Shown here piece by piece: positions 24,401 through 35,200 of a stretch of DNA of 64,000 bases. The notes under the pieces are model-generated. The model was not told where the DNA came from and searched no databases. It worked only from the letters and a program-made list of their open reading frames with translations. The translations under genes were made by a program, and so were the position numbers. The DNA is from Bombus terrestris (Eukaryota; Arthropoda; Insecta; Hymenoptera; Apidae): the NCBI RefSeq assembly GCF_910591885.1, contig NW_025963626.1:62001-126000 (forward strand). The letters are read 5' to 3'. Within the stretch, counting starts at the first letter, position 1. The number at the start of each line of letters is the position of its first letter.

Positions 24401-25510
24401 CCACGGTGTCCAACGATGTCCAACGGTGTCCCACGTTGTCCCACGTTGTCCCACGTTGTCCCACGTTGTCCCACGTTGTCCCACGATGTCCCACGTTGTC
24501 CCACGTTGTCCCACGTTGTCCCACGTTGTCCCGCGTTGTCCCACGTTGTCCCACGATGTCCCACGTTGTCCCACGTTGTCCCACGTTGTCCCACGTTGTC
24601 CCACGTTGTCCCACGTTGTCCCACGTTGTCCCACGTTGTCCCACGTTGTCCAACGGTGTCCAACGATGTCCAACGTTGTCCCACGTTGTCCCACGTTGTC
24701 CCACGTTGTCCCACGATGTCCCACGTTGTCCCACGTTGTCCCACGTTGTCCCACGGTGTCCAACGATGTCCAACGGTGTCCAACGGTGTCCAACGGTGTC
24801 CAACGGTGTCCCACGTTGTCCCACGTTGTCCCACGTTGTCCCACGGTGTCCAACGATGTCCAACGGTGTCCAGCGATGTCCAACGGTATCCCACGTTGTC
24901 CCACGTTGTCCCACGTTGTCCCACGTTGTCCCACGTTGTCCCACGTTGTCCCACGTTGTCCCACGTTGTCCCACGTTGTCCCACGTTGTCCCACGTTGTC
25001 CCACGATGTCCCACGTTGTCCCACGTTGTCCCACGTTGTCCCACGTTGTCCCACGTTGTCCCACGTTGTCCCACGTTGTCCCACGATGTCCCACGTTGTC
25101 CCACGTTGTCCCACGGTGTCCAACGATGTCCAACGGTGTCCAGCGATGTCCAACGGTGTCCCACGTTGTCCCACGTTTTCCCACGTTGTCCCACGTTGTC
25201 CCACGGTGTCCAACGATGTCCAACGATGTCCAACGGTGTCCCACGTTGTCCCACGTTGTTCCATGGTTTCCCACGTTGTCCCACGTTGTCCCACGTTGTC
25301 CCACGGTGTACAACGGTGTCCAACGGTGTCCAACGGTGTCCCACTGTGTCCAACGGTGTCCCACGTTGTCCCACGTTGTCCCACGTTGTCCCACGTTGTC
25401 CCACGATGTCCCACGTTGTCCAACGGTGTCCAACGGTGTCCAACGATGTCCAACGATGTCCAACGGTGTCCCACGATGTCCAACGATGTCCAACGATGTC
25501 CAACGGTGTC
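21421..25510. repeat. 6.5-6.9-kb-offset block, copy 2
   Basis: Markers: ccacgttctc 21,451 and 22,171; ccatggtttc 21,571, 21,951, 22,291, 22,421, 23,001, 23,821 and 24,281; ccgcgttgtc 24,531; caacgttgtc 24,671; cagcgatgtc 24,871; ccactgtgtc 25,341. The offset to copy 1 steps through 6,590, 6,450, 6,590, 6,550, 6,850 and 6,910 bp, always in whole units. A private unit, ccatgttgtc at 22,431, has lost its CpG. ccacgttgac at 23,321 creates TGA on the + strand. The stretch 23,011-23,160 is fifteen identical P units. Confidence 0.82.
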
Positions 25511-26440
25511 CCACGTTGTCCCACGTTGTCCCACGTTGTCCCACGTTGTCCCACGTTGTCCCACGGTGTCCAACGATGTCCAACGGTGTCCCACGTTGTC
25601 CAACGGTGTCCCACGTTGTCCCACGTTGTCCCACGTTGTCCCACGTTGTCCCACGTTGTCCCACGTTGTCCCACGTTGTCCCACGTTGTCCCACGTTGTC
25701 CCACGTTGTCCCACGTTGTCCCACGTTGTCCCACGGTGTCCAACGATGTCCAACGGTGTCCAACGGTGTCCCACGGTGTCCAACGGTGTCCCACGTTGTC
25801 CCACGTTGTCCCACGTTGTCCCACGTTGTCCCACGTTGTCCCACGTTGTCCAACGATGTCCAACGGTGTCCCACGTTGTCCCACGTTGTTCCATGGTTTC
25901 CCACGTTGTCCCACGTTGTCCCACGTTGTCCCACGTTGTCCCACGTTGTCCCACGGTGTCCCACGGTGTCCAACGATGTCCAACGGTGTCCCACGTTGTC
26001 CCACGTTGTCCCACGTTGTCCCACGTTGTCCCACGTTGTCCCACGATGTCCCACGTTGTCCCACGTTGTCCCACGTCGTCCCACGTTGTCCCACGTTGTC
26101 CCACGTTGTCCCACGTTGTCCCACGTGGTCCCACGTTGTCCCACGTTGTCCCACGGTGTCCAACGATGTCCAACGGTGTCCCACGTTGTCCAACGGTGTC
26201 CCACGTTGTCCCACGTTGTCCCACGTTGTCCCACGTTGTCCCACGATGTCCCACGTTGTCCCACGTTGTCCCACGTTGTCCCACGTTGTCCCACGTTGTC
26301 CCACGTTGTCCCACGTTCTCCCACGTTGTCCCACGTTGTCCCACGTTGTCCCACGGTGTCCAACGATGTCCAACGGTGTCCCACGTTGTCCCACGTTGTC
26401 CCACGTTGTCCCACGGTGTCCAACGATGTCCAACGGTGTC
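25111..26440. repeat. 6.4-6.7-kb-offset module, copy 1
   Basis: Markers cagcgatgtc 25,141, ccatggtttc 25,261, ccactgtgtc 25,341, ccacgtggtc 26,121 and ccacgttctc 26,311 recur at 31,831, 31,951, 32,031, 32,521 and 32,711. The offset is 6,690 bp for the first three and 6,400 bp for the last two, so about 290 bp differ between them. Private units include ccacggtgta at 25,301 and ccacgtcgtc at 26,071. Confidence 0.83.
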
Positions 26441-28100
26441 CAACGGTGTCCCACGGTGTCCAACGGTGCCCCACGTTGTCCCACGTTGTCCCACGTTGTC
26501 CCACGTTGTCCCACGTTGTCCCACGATGTCCCACGTTGTCCCACGTTGTCCCACGTTGTCCCACGTTGTCCCACGTTGTCCCACGTTGTCCCACGGTGTC
26601 CAACGATGTCCAACGGTGTCCAACGGTGTCCAACGGTGTCCAACGATGTCCAACGATGTCCAACGATGTCCAACGGTGTCCAACGATGTCCAACGATGTC
26701 CAACGGTGTCCCACGATGTCCAACGATGTCCAACGATGTCCAACGATGTCCAACGGTGTCCCACGTTGTCCCACGTTGTCCCACGTTGTCCCACGTTGTC
26801 CCACGTTGTCCCACGGTGTCCAACGATGTCCAACGGTGTCCAACGGTGTCCCACGGTGTCCAACGGTGTCCCACGTTGTCCCACGTTGTCCCACGTTGTC
26901 CCACGTTGTCCCACGTTGTCCCACGATGTCCCACGTTGTCCCACGTTGTCCCACGTTGTCCCACGTTGTCCCACGTTGTCCCACGTTGTCCCACGGTGTC
27001 CAACGATGTCCAACGGTGTCCAACGGTGTCCAACGGTGTCCAACGATGTCCAACGATGTCCAACGATGTCCCACGTTGTCCAACGGTGTCCCACGTTGTC
27101 CCACGTTGTCCCACGTTGTCCCACGTTGTCCCACGTTGTCCCACGTTGTCCCACGTTGTCCCACGTTTTCCCACGTTGTCCCACGTTGTCCCACGTTGTC
27201 CCACGTTGTCCCACGTTGTCCCACGTTGTCCCACGGTGTCCAACGATGTCCAACGGTGTCCAACGGTGTCCCACGGTGTCCAACGGTGTCCCACGTTGTC
27301 CCACGTTGTCCCACGTTGTCCCACGTTGTCCCACGTTGTCCCACGTTGTTCCATGGTTTCCCACGTTGTCCCACGTTGTCCCACGTTGTCCCACGTTGTC
27401 CCACGTTGTCCCACGGTGTCCCACGGTGTCCAACGATGTCCAACGGTGTCCCACGTTGTCCCACGTTGTCCCACGTTGTCCCACGTTGTCCCACGTTGTC
27501 CCACGTTGTCCCACGTTGTCCCACGTTGTCCCACGTTGTCCCACGTGGTCCCACGTTGTCCCACGTTGTCCCACGGTGTCCAACGATGTCCAACGGTGTC
27601 CCACGTTGTCCAACGGTGTCCCACGTTGTCCCACGTTGTCCCACGTTGTCCCACGTTGTCCCACGATGTCCCACGTTGTCCCACGTTGTCCCACGTTGTC
27701 CCACGTTGTCCCACGTTGTCCCACGTTGTCCCACGTTGTCCCACGTTGTCCCACGTTGTCCCACGGTGTCCAACGATGTCCAACGGTGTCCAACGGTGTC
27801 CAACGGTGTCCAACGATGTCCAACGATGTCCAACGATGTCCAACGGTGTCCAACGATGTCCAACGATGTCCAACGGTGTCCCACGATGTCCAACGATGTC
27901 CAACGATGTCCAACGATGTCCAACGGTGTCCCACGTTGTCCCACGTTGTCCCACGTTGTCCCACGTTGTCCCACGTTGTCCCACGGTGTCCAACGATGTC
28001 CAACGGTGTCCCACGTTGTCCAACGGAGTCCCACGTTGTCCCACGTTGTCCCACGTTGTCCCACGTTGTCCCACGTTGTCCCACGTTGTCCCACGTTGTC
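26441..28100. repeat. Array interval with two R/S islands
   Basis: No gene. R/S islands lie near 26,601-26,760 and 27,781-27,930, separated by P runs with single U units. Markers are caacggtgcc 26,461, ccatggtttc 27,351, ccacgtggtc 27,541 and caacggagtc 28,021. The phrases resemble those at 18.8-19.8 kb and 29.1-29.9 kb. I did not resolve a single clean partner for the whole interval. Confidence 0.82.
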
Positions 28101-30120
28101 CCACGGTGTCCAACGGTGTCCAACGATGTCCAACGTTGTCCCACGTTGTCCCACGTTGTCCCACGTTGTCCCACGATGTCCCACGTTGTCCCACGTTGTC
28201 CCACGTTGTCCCACGGTGTCCAACGATGTCCAACGGTGTCCAACGGTGTCCAACGGTGTCCAACGGTGTCCCACGTTGTCCCACGTTGTCCCACGTTGTC
28301 CCACGGTGTCCAACGATGTCCCACGGTGTCCAGCGATGTCCAACGGTGTCCCACGTTGTCCCACGTTGTCCCACGTTGTCCCACGTTGTCCCACGTTGTC
28401 CCACGTTGTCCCACGTTGTCCCACGTTGTCCCACGTTGTCCCACGATGTCCCACGTTGTCCCACGTTGTCCCACGTTGTCCCACGTTGTCCCACGTTGTC
28501 CCACGTTGTCCCACGGTGTCCAACGATGTCGAACGGTGTCCAACGGTGTCCAACGGTGTCCAACGATGTCCAACGATGTCCAACGATGTCCAACGGTGTC
28601 AAACGATGTCCAACGATGTCCAACGGTGTCCCACGATGTCCAACGATGTCCAACGATGTCCAACGGTGTCCAACGATGTCCAGCGGTGTCCAACGATGTC
28701 CAACGATGTCCAACGGTGTCCCACGATGTCCAACGATGTCCAACGATGTCCAACGGTGTCCAACGGTGTCCAACGGTGTCCCACTGTGTCCAACGGTGTC
28801 CCACGTTGTCCCACGTTGTCCCACGTTGTCCCACGTTGTCCCACGATGTCCCACGTTGTCCAACGGTGTCCAACGGTGTCCAACGATGTCCAACGATGTC
28901 CAACGGTGTCCCACGATGTCCAACGATGTCCAACGATGTCCAACGGTGTCCCACGTTGTCCCACGTTGTCCCACGTTGTCCCACGTTGTCCCACGTTGTC
29001 CCACGGTGTCCAACGATGTCCAACGGTGTCCCACGTTGTCCAACGGTGTCCCACGTTGTCCCACGTTGTCCCACGTTGTCCCACGTTGTCCCACGTTGTC
29101 CCACGTTGTCCCACGTTGTCCCACGTTGTCCCACGGTGTCCAACGATGTCCAACGGTGTCCAACGGTGTCCAACGGTGTCCAACGATGTCCAACGATGTC
29201 CAACGATGTCCAACGGTGTCCAACGATGTCCAACGATGTCCAACGGTGTCCCACGATGTCCAACGATGTCCAACGATGTCCAACGATGTCCAACGGTGTC
29301 CCACGTTGTCCCACGTTGTCCCACGTTGTCCCACGTTGTCCCACGTTGTCCCACGGTGTCCAACGATGTCCAACGGTGTCCAACGGTGTCCCACGGTGTC
29401 CAACGGTGTCCCACGTTGTCCCACGTTGTCCCACGTTGTCCCACGTTGTCCCACGTTGTCCCACGATGTCCCACGTTGTCCCACGTTGTCCCACGTTGTC
29501 CCACGTTGTCCCACGTTGTCCCACGTTGTCCCACGGTGTCCAACGATGTCCAACGGTGTCCAACGGTGTCCAACGGTGTCCAACGATGTCCAACGATGTC
29601 CAACGATGTCCCACGTTGTCCAACGGTGTCCCACGTTGTCCCACGTTGTCCCACGTTGTCCCACGTTGTCCCACGTTGTCCCACGTTGTCCCACGTTGTC
29701 CCACGTTGTCCCACGTTGTCCCACGTTGTCCCACGTTGTCCCACGTTGTCCCACGTTGTCCCACGTTGTCCCACGTTGTCCCACGGTGTCCAACGATGTC
29801 CAACGGTGTCCAACGGTGTCCCACGGTGTCCAGCGGTGTCCCACGTTGTCCCACGTTGTCCCACGTTGTCCCACGTTGTCCCACGTTGTCCCACGTTGTC
29901 CAACGATGTCCAACGGTGTCCCACGTTGTCCCACGTTGTTCCATGGTTTCCCACGTTGTCCCACGTTGTCCCACGTTGTCCCACGTTGTCCCACGGTGTC
30001 CCACGGTGTCCAACGATGTCCAACGGTGTCCCACGTTGTCCCACGTTGTCCCACGTTGTCCCACGTTGTCCCACGTTGTCCCACGTTGTCCCACGTTGAC
30101 CCACGTTGTCCCACGTTGTC
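28101..30120. repeat. 10.35-kb-offset block, copy 2
   Basis: Shared markers: caacgttgtc 28,131, cagcgatgtc 28,331, aaacgatgtc 28,601, ccactgtgtc 28,781 and ccatggtttc 29,941. Offsets to copy 1 are 10,310 bp, then 10,350, then 10,360. Private changes are gaacggtgtc 28,531, cagcggtgtc 28,681 and 29,831, and caacggagtc at 28,021 just upstream. The ccacgttgac unit at 30,091 gives a TGA. Confidence 0.88.
29831..30110. repeat. 280-bp segment duplicated at +480-490 bp, copy 1
   Basis: cagcggtgtc 29,831, ccatggtttc 29,941 and the TGA-forming ccacgttgac 30,091 reappear at 30,321, 30,421 and 30,571. One P unit is missing from the second copy. Confidence 0.87.
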
Positions 30121-30320
30121 CCACGTTGTCCCACGTTGTCCCACGGTGTCCAACGATGTCCAACGGTGTCCCACGTTGTCCAACGGTGTCCCACGTTGTC
30201 CCACGTTGTCCCACGTTGTCCCACGTTGTCCCACGTTGTCCCACGTTGTCCCACGTGGTCCCACGTTGTCCCACGTTGTCCCACGGTGTCCAACGATGTC
30301 CAACGGTGTCCCACGTTGTC

Positions 30321-30590
30321 CAGCGGTGTCCCACGTTGTCCCACGTTGTCCCACGTTGTCCCACGTTGTCCCACGTTGTCCAACGATGTCCAACGGTGTC
30401 CCACGTTGTCCCACGTTGTTCCATGGTTTCCCACGTTGTCCCACGTTGTCCCACGTTGTCCCACGTTGTCCCACGGTGTCCCACGGTGTCCAACGATGTC
30501 CAACGGTGTCCCACGTTGTCCCACGTTGTCCCACGTTGTCCCACGTTGTCCCACGTTGTCCCACGTTGTCCCACGTTGACCCACGTTGTC
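30321..30590. repeat. 280-bp segment duplicated at +480-490 bp, copy 2
   Basis: Repeats the run cagcggtgtc, ccatggtttc, ccacgttgac of the preceding copy. The spacer 30,111-30,320 holds P runs, R and S phrases and ccacgtggtc at 30,251. Confidence 0.87.
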
Positions 30591-31800
30591 CCACGTTGTC
30601 CCACGGTGTCCAACGATGTCCAACGGTGTCCCACGTTGTCCCACGTTGTCCCACGTTGTCCCACGGTGTCCAACGATGTCCAACGATGTCCAACGGTGTC
30701 CCACGTTGTCCCACGTTGTTCCATGGTTTCCCACGTTGTCCCACGTTGTCCCACGTTGTCCCACGGTGTCCAACGATGTCCAACGGTGTCCAACGGTGTC
30801 CAACGGTGTCCAACGGTGTCCCACGTTGTCCCACGTTGTCCCACGTTGTCCCACGTTGTCCCACGATGTCCCACGTTGTCCCACGTTGTCCCACGTTGTC
30901 CCACGATGTCCCACGTTGTCCCACGTTGTCCCACGTTGTCCCACGTTGTCCCACGATGTCCCACGTTGTCCCACGTTGTCCCACGTTGTCCCACGTTGTC
31001 CCACGGTGTCCAACGATGTCCAACGGTGTCCAACGGTGTCCCACGGTGTCCAACGGTGTCCCACGTTGTCCCACGTTGTCCCACGTTGTCCCACGTTGTC
31101 CCACGATGTCCCACGTTGTCCCACGTTGTCCCACGTTGTCCCACGTTGTCCCACGTTGTCCCACGTTGTCCCACGTTGTCCCACGTTGTCCCACGTTGTC
31201 CCACGTTGTCCCACGTTGTCCCACGTTGTCCCACGTTGTCCCACGTTGTCCCACGGTGTCCAACGGTGTCCAACGATGTCCAACGTTGTCCCACGTTGTC
31301 CCACGTTGTCCCACGTTGTCCCACGTTGTCCCACGTTGTCCCACGTTGTCCCACGTTGTCCCACGTTGTCCCACGTTGTCCCACGTTGTCCCACGTTGTC
31401 CCACGTTGTCCCACGTTGTCCCACGTTGTCCCACGTTGTCCCACGTTGTCCCACGTTGTCCCACGGTGTCCAACGATGTCCAACGGTGTCCAGCGATGTC
31501 CAACGGCGTCCCACGTTGTCCCACCTTGTCCCACGTTGTCCCACGTTGTCCCACGTTGTCCCACGGTGTCCAACGATGTCCAACGGTGTCCAACGATGTC
31601 CCACGTTGTCCCACGTTGTCCCACGTTGTCCCACGTTGTCCCACGATGTCCCACGTTGTCCCACGTTGTCCCACGTTGTCCCACGTTGTCCCACGTTGTC
31701 CCACGTTGTCCCACGTTGTCCCACGTTGTCCCACGTTGTCCCACGTTGTCCCACGTTGTCCCACGTTGTCCCACGTGGTCCCACGTTGTCCCACGTTGTC
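30591..31800. repeat. Array interval with very long pure P tracts
   Basis: No gene. ccatggtttc lies at 30,721, and single U units at 30,861-31,101 are spaced 40 to 90 bp apart. Two long uniform tracts follow: 14 P units ending at 31,250, and 17 P units at 31,291-31,460, among the longest perfect runs I found. Then come cagcgatgtc 31,491, caacggcgtc 31,501, ccaccttgtc 31,521 and ccacgtggtc 31,771. Confidence 0.88.
31291..31460 (-). other. Canonical G-quadruplex-type tract (G3N7 repeated), long example
   Basis: Seventeen identical P units. On the + strand each P-P junction is CCC followed by seven bases (acgttgt). On the - strand this reads GGG with a seven-base loop (acaacgt), repeated without a break. 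That fits the usual quadruplex search rule (four runs of at least three G, loops of 1-7), with every loop at the upper limit. The + strand has the matching C3N7 pattern that can form i-motifs. The pattern holds wherever four or more CC-starting units adjoin. Folding is inferred and seven-base loops fold weakly, so stability is uncertain. Confidence 0.7.
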
Positions 31801-32830
31801 CCACGGTGTCCAACGATGTCCAACGGTGTCCAGCGATGTCCAACGGTGTCCCACGTTGTCCCACGTTTTCCCACGTTGTCCCACGTTGTCCCACGGTGTC
31901 CAACGATGTCCAACGATGTCCAACGGTGTCCCACGTTGTCCCACGTTGTTCCATGGTTTCCCACGTTGTCCCACGTTGTCCCACGTTGTCCCACGGTGTC
32001 CAACGGTGTCCAACGGTGTCCAACGGTGTCCCACTGTGTCCAACGGTGTCCCACGTTGTCCCACGTTGTCCCACGTTGTCCCACGTTGTCCCACGATGTC
32101 CCACGTTGTCCAACGGTGTCCAACGGTGTCCAACGATGTCCAACGATGTCCAACGGTGTCCCACGATGTCCAACGATGTCCAACGATGTCCAACGGTGTC
32201 CCACGTTGTCCCACGTTGTCCCACGTTGTCCCACGTTGTCCCACGGTGTCCAACGATGTCCAACGGTGTCCCACGTTGTCCAACGGTGTCCCACGTTGTC
32301 CCACGTTGTCCCACGTTGTCCCACGTTGTCCCACGTTGTCCCACGTTGTCCCACGTTGTCCCACGTTGTCCCACGTTGTCCCACGTTGTCCCACGTTGTC
32401 CCACGTTGTCCCACGGTGTCCAACGATGTCCCACGGTGTCCAACGGTGTCCCACGGTGTCCAACGGTGTCCCACGTTGTCCCACGTTGTCCCACGTTGTC
32501 CCACGTTGTCCCACGTTGTCCCACGTGGTCCCACGTTGTCCCACGTTGTCCCACGGTGTCCAACGATGTCCAACGGTGTCCCACGTTGTCCAACGGTGTC
32601 CCACGTTGTCCCACGTTGTCCCACGTTGTCCCACGTTGTCCCACGATGTCCCACGTTGTCCCACGTTGTCCCACGTTGTCCCACGTTGTCCCACGTTGTC
32701 CCACGTTGTCCCACGTTCTCCCACGTTGTCCCACGTTGTCCCACGTTGTCCCACGGTGTCCAACGATGTCCAACGGTGTCCCACGTTGTCCCACGTTGTC
32801 CCACGTTGTCCCACGGTGTCCAACGATGTC
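31801..32830. repeat. 6.4-6.7-kb-offset module, copy 2
   Basis: Partner of 25,111-26,440 with the same marker order. It lacks about 290 bp present in that copy, between ccactgtgtc and ccacgtggtc. It is followed at 32,831-33,180 by P runs, ccaagttgtc 32,971, an R/S stretch from 33,001, caaccatgtc 33,131 and ccacgttatc at 33,171. Confidence 0.83.
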
Positions 32831-35200
32831 CAACGGTGTCCAACGGTGTCCCACGGTGTCCAACGGTGTCCCACGTTGTCCCACGTTGTCCCACGTTGTC
32901 CCACGTTGTCCCACGTTGTCCCACGATGTCCCACGTTGTCCCACGTTGTCCCACGTTGTCCCACGTTGTCCCAAGTTGTCCCACGGTGTCCAACGATGTC
33001 CAACGGTGTCCAACGGTGTCCAACGGTGTCCAACGATGTCCAACGATGTCCAACGATGTCCAACGGTGTCCAACGGTGTCCAACGATGTCCAACGATGTC
33101 CAACGGTGTCCCACGATGTCCAACGATGTCCAACCATGTCCAACGATGTCCAACGGTGTCCCACGTTGTCCCACGTTATCCCACGTTGTCCCACGTTGTC
33201 CCACGTTGTCCCACGGTGTCCAACGATGTCCAACGGTGTCCCACGTTGTCCAACGGAGTCCCACGTTGTCCCACGTTGTCCCACGTTGTCCCACGTTGTC
33301 CCACGTTGTCCCACGTTGTCCCACGTTGTCCCACGTTGTCCCACGTTGTCCCACGTTGTCCCACGTTGTCCCACGTTGTCCCACGTTGTCCCACGGTGTC
33401 CAACGATGTCCCACGGTGTCCCACGGTGTCCAACGATGTCCAACGGTGTCCCACGTTGTCCCACGTTGTCCCACGTTGTCCCACGTTGTCCCACGTTGTC
33501 CCACGATGTCCCACGTTGTCCCACGTTGTCCCACGTTGTCCCACGTTGTCCCACGTTGTCCCACGTTGTCCCACGTTGTCCCACGTGGTCCCACGTTGTC
33601 CCACGTTGTCCCACGTTGTCCCACGGTGTCCAACGGTGTCCAACGATGTCCAACGTTGTCCCACGTTGTCCCACGTTGTCCCACGTTGTCCCACGATGTC
33701 CCACGTTGTCCCACGTTGTCCCACGTTGTCCCACGTTGTCCCACGTTGTCCCACGTTGTCCCACGTTGTCCCACGTTGTCCCACGTTGTCCCACGTTGTC
33801 CCACGTTGTCCCACGTTGTCCCACGTTGTCCCACGGTGTCCAACGATGTCCAACGGTGTCCAGCGATGTCCAACGGTGTCCCACGTTGTCCCACGTTGTC
33901 CCACGTTGTCCCACGTTGTCCCACGTTGTCCCACGTTGTCCCACGTTGTCCCACGTTGTCCCACGTTGTCCCACGTTGTCCCACGTTGTCCCACGTTGTC
34001 CCACGTTGTCCCACGTTGTCCCACGGTGTCCAACGATGTCCAACGTTGTCCAACGGTGTCCCACGTTGTCCCACGTTGTCCCACGTTGTCCCACGGTGTC
34101 CAACGATGTCCAACGGTGTCCCACGTTGTCCAACGATGTCCAACGGTGTCCCACGTTGTCCCACGTTGTCCCACGTTGTCCCACGTTGTCCCACGTTGTC
34201 CCACGATGTCCCACGTTGTCCCACGTTGTCCCACGTTGTCCCACGTTGTCCCACGTTGTCCCACGTTGTCCCACGTTGTCCCACGTTGTCCCACGTTGTC
34301 CCACGTTGTCCCACGTTGTCCCACGTTGTCCCACGTTGTCCCACGTTGTCCCACGGTGTCCAACGGTGTCCAACGATGTCCCACGTTGTCCCACGTTGTC
34401 CTACGTTGTCCCACGATGTCCCACGTTGTCCCACGTTGTCCCACGTTGTCCCACGTTGTCCCACGTTGTCCCACGTTGTCCCACGTTGTCCCACGTTGTC
34501 CCACGTTGTCCCACGTTGTCCCACGTTGTCCCACGTTGTCCCACGTTGTCCCACGGTGTCCAACGATGTCCAACGGTGTCCAGCGATGTCCAACGGTGTC
34601 CCACGTTGTCCCACGTTTTCCCACGTTGTCCCACGTTGTCCCACGGTGTCCAACGATGTCCAACGATGTCCAACGGTGTCCCACGTTGTCCCACGTTGTT
34701 CCATGGTTTCCCACGTTGTCCCACGTTGTCCCACGTTGTCCCACGATGTCCCACGTTGTCCCACGTTGTCCCACGTTGTCCCACGGTGTCCAACGATGTC
34801 CAACGGTGTCCCACGTTGTCCAACGGTGTCCCACGTTGTCCCACGTTGTCCCACGTTGTCCCACGTTGTCCCACGTTGTCCCACGTTGTCCCACGTTGTC
34901 CAACGATGTCCAACGGTGTCCCACGTTGTCCCACGTTGTTCCATGGTTTCCCACGTTGTCCCACGTTGTCCCACGTTGTCCCACGGTGTCCAACGATGTC
35001 CAACGGTGTCCAACGGTGTCCCACGTTGTCCCACGTTGTCCCACGGTGTCCAACGATGTCCAACGGTGTCCCACGTTGTCCAACGATGTCCAACGGTGTC
35101 CCACGTTGTCCCACGTTGTCCCACGTTGTCCCACGTTGTCCCACGTTGTCCCACGATGTCCCACGTTGTCCCACGTTGTCCCACGTTGTCCCACGTTGTC

